Positions 19,498 to 28,117 of a stretch of DNA of 64,000 nt are shown here, piece by piece. Positions within the stretch are counted from its first letter, which is position 1. Each line of letters begins with the position of its first letter. Both the position numbers and the translations under genes were made by a program. The DNA is taken from the NCBI GenBank assembly GCA_903832005.1, contig CAIKZO010000075.1, forward strand, positions 1 to 64,000, in the 5' to 3' direction. Below the pieces are notes generated by a model. That model was not told the origin of the DNA and made no database searches. It saw only the letters and a list, made by a program, of their open reading frames with translations. The stretch is from Enhydrobacter aerosaccus. Lineage in GTDB: Bacteria > Pseudomonadota > Alphaproteobacteria > Reyranellales > Reyranellaceae.

Positions 19498-19833
19498 TTA
19501 GACGATCTTCCCGTCCAACTTATACGTCCCCTTGCGGTCCTCGATCTCGAGGACCCAGACGTCGGGATCGTAGGTCACCTGGCGCGCGATGTAGGCGTCG
19601 GCCTCGGGTTCGCTGACGGGCTTGGGACCGGTGCCGCGATTCCAGGCCGGCTCGCCATCGATCGTGCTGGCCTGCGCATAGACGGTGACGCCGGCCTCGA
19701 AGCAATTGATCTTCACCAGCACCGTGCCCGCGTCGGAGTCGCCGCGGCGCACGACGGTGGCGGGAATGAAGGCGCGGTCGCACAGGCGGACCTGTGCCAT
19801 CACCCATAATCCTGTCGTCAGTCCCATCGTCAT
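19498..19833 (-). CDS. DUF1491 family protein
   Basis: A 111-aa soluble protein matching the alphaproteobacterial DUF1491 family. Family features visible are LWVMAQVRLCDRA near the N-terminus and VVRRGDSDAGTVLVKINCFE (about 28-47). A C-terminal DPDVWVLEIEDRKG, with EPEADAYIARQ before it, completes the pattern. No biochemical role is known for the family. It converges on the NlpD-like gene with only 3 bases between stop codons. In-frame ATGs at 19833, 19827 and 19800 are possible starts; the first two keep the conserved LWV segment. Confidence 0.8.
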   Translation of the reverse strand: MTMGLTTGLWVMAQVRLCDRAFIPATVVRRGDSDAGTVLVKINCFEAGVTVYAQASTIDGEPAWNRGTGPKPVSEPEADAYIARQVTYDPDVWVLEIEDRKGTYKLDGKIV

Positions 19834-19856
19834 GTATCGAATCTCATGAGCGGACC

Positions 19857-20753
19857 CTAGGCGAGCGCGTCGTCAAGTCCATCGAATACCGCACGCGCGC
19901 CGCGCCAGTGATAGCGCACGCAGGCGAAGGGAAGCCGCTCGAGCGCGTCCAGTTCCGCCGGCGCCACCAGGATCGGCTTCACGTCCGGACCGTTGCGTGC
20001 GGCGGCCAGCGACAGCGAGCCGACCGCAAGGGCCAGTTCCTCCGGCTGGCCGTTGGCGACCAGCGCGAACAAGGGCTGCGGCCGTTTATCGGGGCGCGAG
20101 AACAGATCGGTCGTGCCGCCGAACAGGCCGCGCTTGCTGAGCTCCTCGTAGAGCGCGACGTCGACCAGCGAGCGGTCGCAGGCTTCCGCAGCCGAGGCGC
20201 GCGTCGAGGGATCGACGCAGAGCGCGGTCTGCGGATCGGGGATGGCGCCGGCCTTGAAGCGGCGCACCTGCTCGACGAAGCGGCCGAGCAGGCGGGTGAG
20301 GCGTGGGCTGTCGAGCGGCGCCACGATCAGCGCTTCGGTCTCCTCGTCATCGGGCCAGCGCAAGGGCCGCCACACGCCGTCGGCCAGGAACTCGCGGAAG
20401 CCCGATTTACTGAGGCGGCCGGAGTGCGCGAGGTAGAGCCCGCCGTCCTCGTCGGCCGCGATGATGCCCGCCACCTTCCGGTCGGCACCGGCGCGCGGGA
20501 GATTGATCTCGCAGGTGATGCTCTCGCGTCGGCCCGGCGGTTCGGGCGCATGGCCCAGCACCAGCGCGTCGCGGGCATGGCGCGGCTCGACCGCCCACCA
20601 GAAGTGATCGTCAGCTGCCCAGTGAATGGTCGTGCGCAGTTCGCCGCCGCGCCAGGTGAGCCGCACGCCGCGCGCGGGAACACCTTGCAGCGCGCTGTGC
20701 AGGCGCTTGATGGCGCGGTCGATCCGCGCGGGTTCTGCCACTACATGCAGCAT
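19857..20753 (-). CDS. Unrecognised 298-aa protein
   Basis: I do not recognise this protein. From the ATG at 20753 it is soluble, with no signal peptide or membrane helix. It has a beta-rich N-terminal half (ELRTTIHWAADDHFWWAVEP, ITCEINLP, GIIAADEDGGLYLAHSG), a central helical part (SPRLTRLLGRFVEQVRRFKA) and a C-terminal portion containing YEELSKRGLFGG. The open frame continues upstream to 21200 but there it is the arginine-rich antisense shadow of uup, so the ATG at 20753 is the sensible start. It is divergent from uup (86 bases between starts) and 23 bases upstream of DUF1491, so those two may be co-transcribed. Confidence 0.7.
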   Translation of the reverse strand: MLHVVAEPARIDRAIKRLHSALQGVPARGVRLTWRGGELRTTIHWAADDHFWWAVEPRHARDALVLGHAPEPPGRRESITCEINLPRAGADRKVAGIIAADEDGGLYLAHSGRLSKSGFREFLADGVWRPLRWPDDEETEALIVAPLDSPRLTRLLGRFVEQVRRFKAGAIPDPQTALCVDPSTRASAAEACDRSLVDVALYEELSKRGLFGGTTDLFSRPDKRPQPLFALVANGQPEELALAVGSLSLAAARNGPDVKPILVAPAELDALERLPFACVRYHWRGARAVFDGLDDALA

Positions 20754-20839
20754 TCCTGACCATACCGTGAGTCCGGCCTTTGCCGATGTGGACAGCGTGG
20801 ACAGCTTCGGCCATGAACGCGCCCGGAACATGAACATCG

Positions 20840-22645
20840 ATGGCTGATCCACCCCTCCTGGCCCTGAGCGGCATCCGCTTCCACCTCGGCGACCAGACCA
20901 TCCTCGACGGCGTCGATCTTGGTATCGCGCCCGGCGAGCGGCTGTCGCTGGTCGGCCGCAATGGTGCCGGCAAGTCGACCCTGCTGCGCATCCTGGCGGG
21001 CGAGCCGATCTTCGACGGCGGCACGCGCTTCGCCCAGCCCGGGGCCACCGTTGCCACCCTGCCGCAGGAGCCGAACTTCGCCGGCCATGCGACGGTAGGC
21101 GATTACGTCTCGTCGGCGCTGACCGATTCGTTCGGGCCGGACGACTACCGCATCGCCGCCATCCTCGAGGAGATGAAGCTCGACGGTGGCCGCGTGCCAA
21201 CGGAACTGTCGGGCGGCGAGGCGCGCCGCGCGGCGCTGGCCCGCGTGCTGATCGGCGAGCCCGACGTGATGCTGCTCGACGAGCCCACCAACCATCTCGA
21301 CCTGCCGACCATCGAGTGGCTGGAGCAGAAGCTCGACCGCTGGCGTGGCGCCTATGTCATGGTGAGCCATGATCGGCGGTTCCTGACCACGCTGTCGCGC
21401 GCCGTGCTGTGGCTCGACCGTGGCATCGTGCGCCGGCTCGACAAGGGCTATGGCGAGTTCGAGGCGTGGTCGAACGACATCATCGAGCGCGAAGCGACCG
21501 AGCGTCATAAGTTGGACCGGCTGATCGAGCGCGAGACGGAATGGGCGGGCAAGAGCATCCGCGCCCGGCGCACGCGCAACGAGGGGCGGCTGCGCGCGCT
21601 GAACGACCTGCGCAAGCAGCGCCGCGATCAGATCGGCCCGGTCGGCCGCGCCACCATCGAAGTCGGCGACGCGGAGAAATCCGGCGCGCTGGTCGTCACT
21701 GCGCGCGACATCACCAAGCGCTGGGGCGAGAAGACGATCGTCGAGGCATTCTCGACGCGCATCTTCCGCAAGAATCGCATCGGCCTGATCGGCCCCAACG
21801 GCGCGGGCAAGACGACGCTGCTCAAGATGCTGATCGGCGAGCTCGAGCCGGACTCGGGTACGGTGAAGCTCGGCACCAACGTGCTGCCGGTGATCATCGA
21901 CCAGCGCCGCATCGGCCTCGATCCCGACAAGACGCCGTGGGAGACGCTGGCCGACCGCAACGATCATGTGCTGGTGCGCGGCCATCTCACCCACGTCATG
22001 ACGTACCTGCGTGAATACCTGTTCCGCGACGAGCAGGCGCGCCAGCCCGTGCGCACCCTCTCGGGCGGCGAGCGCAACCGCCTGCTGCTCGCCAAGGCGC
22101 TGGCGGCGCCGTCCAACATGATCGTGCTCGACGAGCCGACCAACGACCTGGATGCCGACACGCTCGACCTGCTGCAGGAAGCGCTCGACGAATACGACGG
22201 CACCGTCCTGCTGGTGAGCCATGACCGCGACTTCCTCGACCGGCTCGTGACCTCGACCATCGCGCTCGAAGGCGACGGCACGGCGATCGAATATGCCGGC
22301 GGCTACAGCGACTACGTGAGCCAGCGCGGCCCGCGCATCGAGCCGACTGGCGTCACGGCGTCACGCGCGAAGAAGAAATCCGCGGCGCGCGACTCCGGTG
22401 GCCAAGGCGAGCGCCTCGGCTACAAGCGCGAACGCGCGCTTGTCGAATTGCCGAAAAAGATCGCAGCCCTCCAGACCGAGATGGCGGGCCTCAACGTGGC
22501 CCTCGCCGATCCCGATCTTTATCGCCGCGACCCCAAAGGTTTTCAGGCCAAGACTGCCCGCGTCGGCGCTGCTCAGGCCGAGATAGAGGCGGCCGAGACC
22601 GAGTGGCTGGAGCTCGAGATGCTGAGGGAAGAGCTGAACGGCTAG
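20840..22645 (+). CDS. uup: ABC-F family ATPase (Uup-like)
   Basis: A 601-aa soluble protein with two ABC ATPase domains and no membrane segment, so it is an ABC-F translation/ribosome factor rather than a transporter. Domain 1 has GRNGAGKSTLLRIL, ELSGGEARRAALARVL and LLDEPTNHLDL. Domain 2 has GPNGAGKTTLLKML, TLSGGERNRLLLAKAL and VLDEPTNDLDAD. A linker rich in Arg/Lys (near 215-265) and a C-terminal coiled coil (about 525-600) match Uup, which binds DNA or ribosomes through that tail. The name is by domain layout. Confidence 0.87.
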   Translation: MADPPLLALSGIRFHLGDQTILDGVDLGIAPGERLSLVGRNGAGKSTLLRILAGEPIFDGGTRFAQPGATVATLPQEPNFAGHATVGDYVSSALTDSFGPDDYRIAAILEEMKLDGGRVPTELSGGEARRAALARVLIGEPDVMLLDEPTNHLDLPTIEWLEQKLDRWRGAYVMVSHDRRFLTTLSRAVLWLDRGIVRRLDKGYGEFEAWSNDIIEREATERHKLDRLIERETEWAGKSIRARRTRNEGRLRALNDLRKQRRDQIGPVGRATIEVGDAEKSGALVVTARDITKRWGEKTIVEAFSTRIFRKNRIGLIGPNGAGKTTLLKMLIGELEPDSGTVKLGTNVLPVIIDQRRIGLDPDKTPWETLADRNDHVLVRGHLTHVMTYLREYLFRDEQARQPVRTLSGGERNRLLLAKALAAPSNMIVLDEPTNDLDADTLDLLQEALDEYDGTVLLVSHDRDFLDRLVTSTIALEGDGTAIEYAGGYSDYVSQRGPRIEPTGVTASRAKKKSAARDSGGQGERLGYKRERALVELPKKIAALQTEMAGLNVALADPDLYRRDPKGFQAKTARVGAAQAEIEAAETEWLELEMLREELNG

Positions 22646-22695
22646 CCTTGCGACCTGCGGGCGGAACTCGGGACGATCTGGTGTGTTGTCTTCGC

Positions 22696-22893
22696 ATGCA
22701 GATTCATCGTCTTGTGGTCGCCCTTGTCCTGCTCGCCAGCGTAGCGGCGTGTGGGGATCAAGCTGCCCCGACGACGCCGATCGCTACAGGCCCGATCTCG
22801 TTGCCTGGCGAACGCGCGTCCAGTCACGCGCTCACCCTACCACCCGACGAATGGACGGGACCCGGCCGTCAAGCCGCCGAAGCCTCGCGCTGA
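22696..22893 (+). CDS. Small predicted lipoprotein
   Basis: A 65-aa open frame starting MQIHRLVVALVLLASVAACG: a charged start, a hydrophobic core and a lipobox (VAAC, Cys near residue 19). The mature part is short, proline-rich and polar (APTTPIATGPISLPGE) with no recognisable domain. It lies between uup and prfC and reads in the same direction. Small entericidin- or LptM-like lipoproteins look like this, but similarity is only in the signal region. The function is unknown. Confidence 0.5.
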   Translation: MQIHRLVVALVLLASVAACGDQAAPTTPIATGPISLPGERASSHALTLPPDEWTGPGRQAAEASR

Positions 22894-22915
22894 GCTGATA
22901 TAAGGGGCCCGAGTT

Positions 22916-22958
22916 GACGGGAGGGGGCGTCTCCGCTACCCACGCCCGCTCCCTCGTC
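22916..22958 (+). other. GC-rich hairpin in the prfC leader
   Basis: The arm 22916-22930 (GACGGGAGGGGGCGT) pairs imperfectly with 22942-22958 (ACGCCCGCTCCCTCGTC). The hairpin lies 11 bases ahead of the prfC start. No T-run follows, so it may terminate poorly or act on the prfC message. Confidence 0.35.
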
Positions 22959-22969
22959 AGGTCCCAAAA

Positions 22970-24556
22970 GTGCCCGATTCCGTCGTTTCTCCCATTGCGT
23001 CCGACGCCCGTCTCGCCGGCCACCCCGCCGGCCTGCGGCGCACGTTCGCGATTATCTCGCACCCGGACGCGGGCAAGACGACGCTGACCGAAAAGCTGCT
23101 GCTGTTCGGCGGAGCTATCCACGTCGCGGGCGCGGTCAAGGCGCGCGGCGAAGCCCGGCGCGCGCGGTCGGACTGGATGAAGATCGAGCAGCAGCGCGGC
23201 ATCTCGGTCACGACGTCCGTAATGCATTTCGAGTACGGCGGTGCGGTCTTCAACCTGCTCGACACGCCGGGCCACGAGGACTTCTCGGAGGATACCTACC
23301 GCACCCTGACCGCCGTCGATTCGGCGGTGATGGTGATCGACGCCGCCAAGGGCATCGAGGCGCGCACCCGCAAGCTGTTCGAGATCTGCCGGCTGCGCGA
23401 CGTGCCGATCATCACCTTCATCAACAAGATGGACCGCGAGTCCAAGGATCCGATTGAGCTGCTCGACGAAGTCGCTTCCACCCTGGCGCTCGACGTGTCG
23501 CCGATGACCTGGCCGACCGGCTCGGGTCAGGCCTTCAAGGGCACCTACGATCTCGCCAACAACCGCATGCTGGTGTTCGACACCACCGACCGCAGCCGCA
23601 TCGGCGAGGTGATCGAGAATTACACGATCACCGACCAGAATTTCGCCGATGAAGTCGAGCTGGTGCGCGCGGGTTACCCCACGTTCGACATCGAGTCGTA
23701 TCGCGCCGGCCATCTGTCGCCGGTGTTCTTCGGCAGCGCCTACAATAACTTCGGCGTGCGCGAGTTGCTCGACGCGATCGCCGCCTGGGCGCCGCCGCCG
23801 CGCCCGCAGCCGGCCGAGCCGCGCGCCATCGAGCCGACCGAGCCCAAGGTCTCGGGCTTCGTGTTCAAGGTCCAGGCCAACATGGATCCCAACCACCGCG
23901 ACCGCGTGGCCTTCCTGCGCCTGTGCAGCGGCAAGTTCCGCCGCGGCATGAAGCTGACGCAGATGGGCACGCAGAAGGTGATGGCAGTGAATTCGCCGAT
24001 CCTGTTCTTTGCCCGCGAGCGCGAGATCGTCGACGAGGCCTGGCCGGGCGATATCATCGGCATTCCCAACCACGGCGTGCTGCGCGTCGGCGACACGCTG
24101 ACCGAAGGCGAGCAGATCAAGATCGTCGGCATCCCGAACTTCGCGCCGGAAATCCTGCGCCGGGTGCGGCTGGAAGATCCGATGAAGTCCAAGCAGCTCC
24201 GCCGTGCGCTCGACGACCTGGCGGAAGAGGGCGTGACCCAGGTGTTCCGCCGCGTGATCGGCGGCGACAATATCGTGGGCGTGGTCGGCGAGCTGCAGCT
24301 CGACGTGCTGAAGACCCGCGTCGAGGCGGAATATTCGGTGATGATCGACCTCGAGCCGGCGCCGTTCGAGACGGCGCGCTGGATCTCGGCCGACAGCAAG
24401 GCCGATCTCGAAGCCTTCATGTCGGCCAACCGCGGCGGCATGTCCGAGGACCGCGACGGCTCGCCGGTGTTCCTGGCGCGCAATGCCTGGGAGCTGGGCT
24501 ACATCACCGAGAAGAGCCCCAAGGTGAAGTTCGCCGACATCCGCGAGCGGGCGTAG
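22970..24556 (+). CDS. prfC: Peptide chain release factor 3
   Basis: A 528-aa translational GTPase that recycles RF1/RF2 from the ribosome. The G domain has the P-loop SHPDAGKTTLTEK (near 29-41), the RF3-specific switch SDWMKIEQQRGISVTTSVM (near 64), DTPGHEDFSEDTYR and the G4 motif NKMDRE. RF3-type domains II and III follow (for example MAVNSPILFFAREREIVDEA). The start is a GTG at 22970. The stop codon directly abuts the stop of the convergent amidohydrolase gene. Confidence 0.94.
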   Translation: MPDSVVSPIASDARLAGHPAGLRRTFAIISHPDAGKTTLTEKLLLFGGAIHVAGAVKARGEARRARSDWMKIEQQRGISVTTSVMHFEYGGAVFNLLDTPGHEDFSEDTYRTLTAVDSAVMVIDAAKGIEARTRKLFEICRLRDVPIITFINKMDRESKDPIELLDEVASTLALDVSPMTWPTGSGQAFKGTYDLANNRMLVFDTTDRSRIGEVIENYTITDQNFADEVELVRAGYPTFDIESYRAGHLSPVFFGSAYNNFGVRELLDAIAAWAPPPRPQPAEPRAIEPTEPKVSGFVFKVQANMDPNHRDRVAFLRLCSGKFRRGMKLTQMGTQKVMAVNSPILFFAREREIVDEAWPGDIIGIPNHGVLRVGDTLTEGEQIKIVGIPNFAPEILRRVRLEDPMKSKQLRRALDDLAEEGVTQVFRRVIGGDNIVGVVGELQLDVLKTRVEAEYSVMIDLEPAPFETARWISADSKADLEAFMSANRGGMSEDRDGSPVFLARNAWELGYITEKSPKVKFADIRERA

Positions 24557-25396
24557 TTACTTCTTCGGCGACCAGCCGTAGGCCTTGGCGCAGGCGCCGC
24601 CCATCAGCATGGCGCGTTCGCTGTCGCTGAGGCGCTTGGTCTCGAGGAAGGGCTTTACCGCGTTCTCGTAGTTCACGACGGCGAAGGCACGCGTCCAGTC
24701 GGTGCCCCACAGGCAGCGCTCGAAGCCCCAGGCGTCGAACACGCGCTTCAACGGGTCCCAGATGTCGGGGAAGGGATAGGGCTGCTTGGAGAGTGTGCAG
24801 GCGCCGCTCACCTTGATCACCGCGTTCGGACGCTTGGCGAGTTCGAGGATCTTCGGCAGGTCGGCCCAGGGCTCTGCCGGCGCCGGCGGCACGCGCGGCT
24901 GCAGGAGGCCCAGATGATCGACGATGAAGCGCGTGTTGGGATGGCGGTCGATGATCTTCATGCCTTCATCGACCCGGCCCCAGAACAGGAAGTTGAGCGG
25001 CAGGTCGTAATCGACGGCGGCCTTGCAGATGCGGTCGAGACCCGGATCGTCGACGGCGCGCTTTTCTTCCTCGCGCAGGAAGATGCGGATACCGACGGCG
25101 CCCGGCGTCTTCTTCCACTTGGCAACGACGTCGGCCACGTTCTTGTCGTCCGGATCGACCGGCTTGACGATCGCCATGCGGCCGGGATGGGCGCGCGCCA
25201 CCTCTTCGGCGTAGCTGCCGTCGTATTGGTACATCGAGAAGGAGGAGATGAAGATCGCGCCGTCGACGCCGACCTTATCCATCTCGGCCACCATCTCGTC
25301 GCCGGTCACGTGCGGCGGCCAGTTCGGCACGGTGGCCCACGGACGCTTGGGCGTGTTGGCTTCGTAGGCGTGCACCTGGCTGTCGATGATGGCCAT
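24557..25396 (-). CDS. Amidohydrolase-2 family TIM-barrel protein lacking the first HxH histidine
   Basis: A 279-aa amidohydrolase-2 (COG3618-type) protein. It opens MAIIDSQVHAYEAN: the usual metal-binding H-x-H is Q-V-H here. Later conserved parts are present: VDHLGLLQP near 164, and CLWGTDWTRAF near 236, the active-site Asp region. Related proteins hydrolyse lactones or decarboxylate aromatic acids; the substrate here is unknown. It lies 19 bases downstream of a CaiB-type CoA transferase in the same direction, so the two probably form an operon for a carboxylic-acid pathway. Confidence 0.82.
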   Translation of the reverse strand: MAIIDSQVHAYEANTPKRPWATVPNWPPHVTGDEMVAEMDKVGVDGAIFISSFSMYQYDGSYAEEVARAHPGRMAIVKPVDPDDKNVADVVAKWKKTPGAVGIRIFLREEEKRAVDDPGLDRICKAAVDYDLPLNFLFWGRVDEGMKIIDRHPNTRFIVDHLGLLQPRVPPAPAEPWADLPKILELAKRPNAVIKVSGACTLSKQPYPFPDIWDPLKRVFDAWGFERCLWGTDWTRAFAVVNYENAVKPFLETKRLSDSERAMLMGGACAKAYGWSPKK

Positions 25397-25415
25397 CGGT
25401 CGTTCTCCCTCTCTT

Positions 25416-26630
25416 TTATTTTTCCGTGATCGGCGTCGTGATCTTGTTTGCGCGCAGCGTGGCGAGTTCGTCGGCCTTCAATCCGAGCAGCTCGCCCAGC
25501 ACTGCGTCGGTGTCCTGTCCCAAGGTCGGTGCGGGGCGGCGGATCTCCGACTTGCCGCCGGCGTGCAGGCGGATCGGCGAGATCGGCACGCGTGTCTTGC
25601 CGCGACGTGGATGGTCGATATCGACCCAGAAGCCGCGGGCCTCGAGATGGGGATCGGTTGCCACCTCGCGTGCGGTCTTCACGGGCGCGCAGGGGACATG
25701 CGCTTCGTTCAGCGCCTTCAGCACCTCGTCCTTGGTGCGCGTCAGCGTCCACGATCCGACGATATCATCGACCTCCGCCATGTGCTTGGCGCGGCCGATG
25801 GTGCTCGACAGTTCGGGATCGTCGAGCAGCGCGGGCCGGCCCAGCATGTGGCACATCGAATGCCAATGGCGCTCGGCCGCGGTGAAGATCGCGACATAGC
25901 CATCGGCGCACTTGTAAGTGTTGTAGGGCGCCATCGCCAAAGCGGGATGCCGGTTGCCGGTGCGGTCGGGCACGTTGGTGTCGCCGTCCATCACCGCGCC
26001 CAGCGCCGACGCAAGAGAGATCACGCCTGCTTCGTGCATGGCGATCTCGACCCTTTGGCCTTTTCCGGTGCGTTCGCGCTGGACCAGCGCGCCCAGGATG
26101 CCAGAGCAGAGATGGATGCCGGCCAGGAAGTCGCAGACCGCGGCGCCGGCCTTGGTTGGCGGCCCGTCGGGATCGCCCGTGGCATTGGTGATGCCGCTCA
26201 TCGCCTGGATGGTGACGTCCATCGCGGCGAAATCGCGGTAGGGCCCATCGAGGCCGAAGCCCGAGCTGCCGCCATAGACCAGGCGCGGGTTGAGCTTGGA
26301 GAGCACGTCGTAGCCCAGACCCAGACGCTCCATCACGCCGGCGGCAAAATTCTCGATCACCACGTCGGCCTTGGCGACCAACGCCAGGAAAATCTCCTTG
26401 GCGCGCGGCTGCTTGAGGTCGAGCACGACCGACTCCTTGTTGGAGTTCAGCATGACCAGCGGGTAGGGCTCGGTCTCGCGCTTGCGGCGGCGCAGCACGT
26501 CGCCTTCGGGCGGCTCGATCTTGAGCACGCGCGCGCCCATGAAGCTGAGCTGCAGCCCGGCATAGGGGCCGTTGTAAATCTGCCCCATGTCGAGGACGAG
26601 CATGCCATCGAGCGGGCGGCGAATCGTCAT
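25416..26630 (-). CDS. CaiB/BaiF-type (class III) CoA transferase
   Basis: A 404-aa family III CoA transferase, moving CoA between carboxylic acids. Family features are PLDGMLVLDMGQIYNGPYAG at the N-terminus, ARVLKIEPPEGD (near 32-43), NKESVVLDLK and VVIENFAAGVMERLGLGYD. The catalytic Asp is expected in AAVCDFLAGIH near 172. The substrate cannot be read from the sequence. It is divergent from the RidA gene (41 bases between starts) and upstream of the amidohydrolase. Confidence 0.9.
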   Translation of the reverse strand: MTIRRPLDGMLVLDMGQIYNGPYAGLQLSFMGARVLKIEPPEGDVLRRRKRETEPYPLVMLNSNKESVVLDLKQPRAKEIFLALVAKADVVIENFAAGVMERLGLGYDVLSKLNPRLVYGGSSGFGLDGPYRDFAAMDVTIQAMSGITNATGDPDGPPTKAGAAVCDFLAGIHLCSGILGALVQRERTGKGQRVEIAMHEAGVISLASALGAVMDGDTNVPDRTGNRHPALAMAPYNTYKCADGYVAIFTAAERHWHSMCHMLGRPALLDDPELSSTIGRAKHMAEVDDIVGSWTLTRTKDEVLKALNEAHVPCAPVKTAREVATDPHLEARGFWVDIDHPRRGKTRVPISPIRLHAGGKSEIRRPAPTLGQDTDAVLGELLGLKADELATLRANKITTPITEK

Positions 26631-26671
26631 GACTATTTCCTCCAGATGTCACTCTAGCGTAGGGTCACCGC

Positions 26672-27022
26672 ATGAGCGACATCAGACGAATCGATTGCGG
26701 CCCGCGCATGAGCGAAGCCGTCATGCGTGGCGACCGTATCTACTGCTCGGGCATGATCCCGGAGGATACGTCGCTCGACATCACCGGCCAGGTGAAGCAA
26801 GCGCTGGGCGAAATTGACTCACTGCTCGCCAAGGGCGGCAGCGACAAGACCAAGATCCTGACCGCCACCATCTGGCTAGCCGACATCGGCGATTTCGCGG
26901 CCATGAACGCGGTGTGGGACGCCTGGGTGGTGCCCGGCCAGACACCGGCCCGCGCCACGGTTCAGGCGAAAATGAATGACCCCAAGATGAAGGTCGAAAT
27001 CATGGTGGTCGCGGCCATCTAG
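26672..27022 (+). CDS. RidA/YjgF-family protein (first copy)
   Basis: A 116-aa Rid-family protein. RidA enzymes hydrolyse reactive enamine/imine intermediates made by PLP enzymes. The catalytic Arg is kept in TPARATVQAKM near residue 93. The N-terminus, RRIDCGPRMSEAVMRGDRIY, matches the subgroup seen in the second copy at 32401-32748, to which it is clearly paralogous. It stands between the CoA transferase (divergent) and the ABC importer (convergent). Confidence 0.9.
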   Translation: MSDIRRIDCGPRMSEAVMRGDRIYCSGMIPEDTSLDITGQVKQALGEIDSLLAKGGSDKTKILTATIWLADIGDFAAMNAVWDAWVVPGQTPARATVQAKMNDPKMKVEIMVVAAI

Positions 27023-27031
27023 GGCGGCGAT

Positions 27032-28117
27032 TTAGGCTTCGCTGACCGCCCAGTTGCTGTCGGGCGACCACGACGCCCAGATCCTGTCGCCAGTCGAAAA
27101 AGCCGAGCGTACCGGCTTGCCGTCGCGGTTGGGCAGGAAGGCCAGGAACGGCGTGCCGTCGTCGAGCGCCATGTGCACATGCGTGGCCTGGCCGCGATAG
27201 ACGATCTGCAGGATAGTGGCGGGCGTGCCGCGTTCTTCGGCGCTGAGCGAGATAGCCTCGGGACGCACGGACACGAGGACTTCCTTTTGGTCGTTCGCCG
27301 GTGATGGCAGGGCGATCTGCCCGCCGGCCGCGAGGCGCACCTGGGGCCGGCCCGCCTCCTGTCCGATGACATCGCCGCGCAGGAAATTGCAGGTACCGAT
27401 GAAGCTGGCGACGAAGCGCGAGGTCGGACGACTATAGATCTCTTCCGGCGTGCCGACCTGTTCGAGCTTGCCGTCGCGCATGATCACGACGCGATCGGCC
27501 ATGGTCAGCGCTTCCTCCTGGTCGTGCGTCACCATCACGGCGGTGATACCGAGCCGCTGCTGGATCTGCCGGATCTCGACCTGCATGCTGTCGCGCAGAT
27601 TGCGGTCGAGTGCGCCCAGCGGCTCGTCGAGCAGGAGCAATGTCGGCTCGATCACGATTGCCCGGGCAAGCGCCACACGCTGTTGCTGGCCGCCCGACAG
27701 AGCCGACGGCAGGCGGTCCGCCAGCGCGCCGAGCTGCACCAGCGACAAGGCCTGCGCGACCTTGGGCTTGATCAGCGCTTTGCGCATGCCGCGCATCTGC
27801 AGGCCGAAGGCCACGTTCTCCGCGACGGAGAGATGCGGGAACAGCGCGTAGTTCTGGAACAGCATGCCGATGTTGCGGCGATGCACCGGCGTGCGCGTGA
27901 TGCGCATGCCGCCGATCAGCACATCGCCCTCCGTCGGCTCGATCAGTCCGGCAATCATGCGCAAGGTCGTGGTCTTGCCGCAGCCGCTCGGCCCCAGCAG
28001 CGCCACCATCTCGCCGGCGGCGATGCGCAAGGTGACGCCGTCGACGGCGCGCGTCGTGCCGAAGAGCTTCGTCAGGCCGGAGAAGGCAAGGTCGCTTGCT
28101 TGGGCGGTCGCCACCAT
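27032..28117 (-). CDS. ABC transporter ATP-binding protein, polyamine/PotA type
   Basis: A 361-aa cytoplasmic ATPase of a polyamine-type importer. Walker A is GPSGCGKTTTLRMI, the signature LSGGQQQRVALARAI, Walker B LLLLDEPLGALD, followed by a C-terminal TOBE domain (about 270-360). I take the ATG at 28117, which overlaps the binding-protein stop by one base (TGATG) and starts MVATAQASDLAFSG. Starting at 28183 would add 22 residues overlapping the upstream gene. It is the last gene of the permease-permease-SBP-ATPase operon on the minus strand. Confidence 0.9.
   Translation of the reverse strand: MVATAQASDLAFSGLTKLFGTTRAVDGVTLRIAAGEMVALLGPSGCGKTTTLRMIAGLIEPTEGDVLIGGMRITRTPVHRRNIGMLFQNYALFPHLSVAENVAFGLQMRGMRKALIKPKVAQALSLVQLGALADRLPSALSGGQQQRVALARAIVIEPTLLLLDEPLGALDRNLRDSMQVEIRQIQQRLGITAVMVTHDQEEALTMADRVVIMRDGKLEQVGTPEEIYSRPTSRFVASFIGTCNFLRGDVIGQEAGRPQVRLAAGGQIALPSPANDQKEVLVSVRPEAISLSAEERGTPATILQIVYRGQATHVHMALDDGTPFLAFLPNRDGKPVRSAFSTGDRIWASWSPDSNWAVSEA

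Noticed and set aside
20754-21200. N-terminal extension of the unknown 298-aa protein to 447 aa
   Set aside because: The added part is arginine-rich and lies antisense to the well-supported uup gene.
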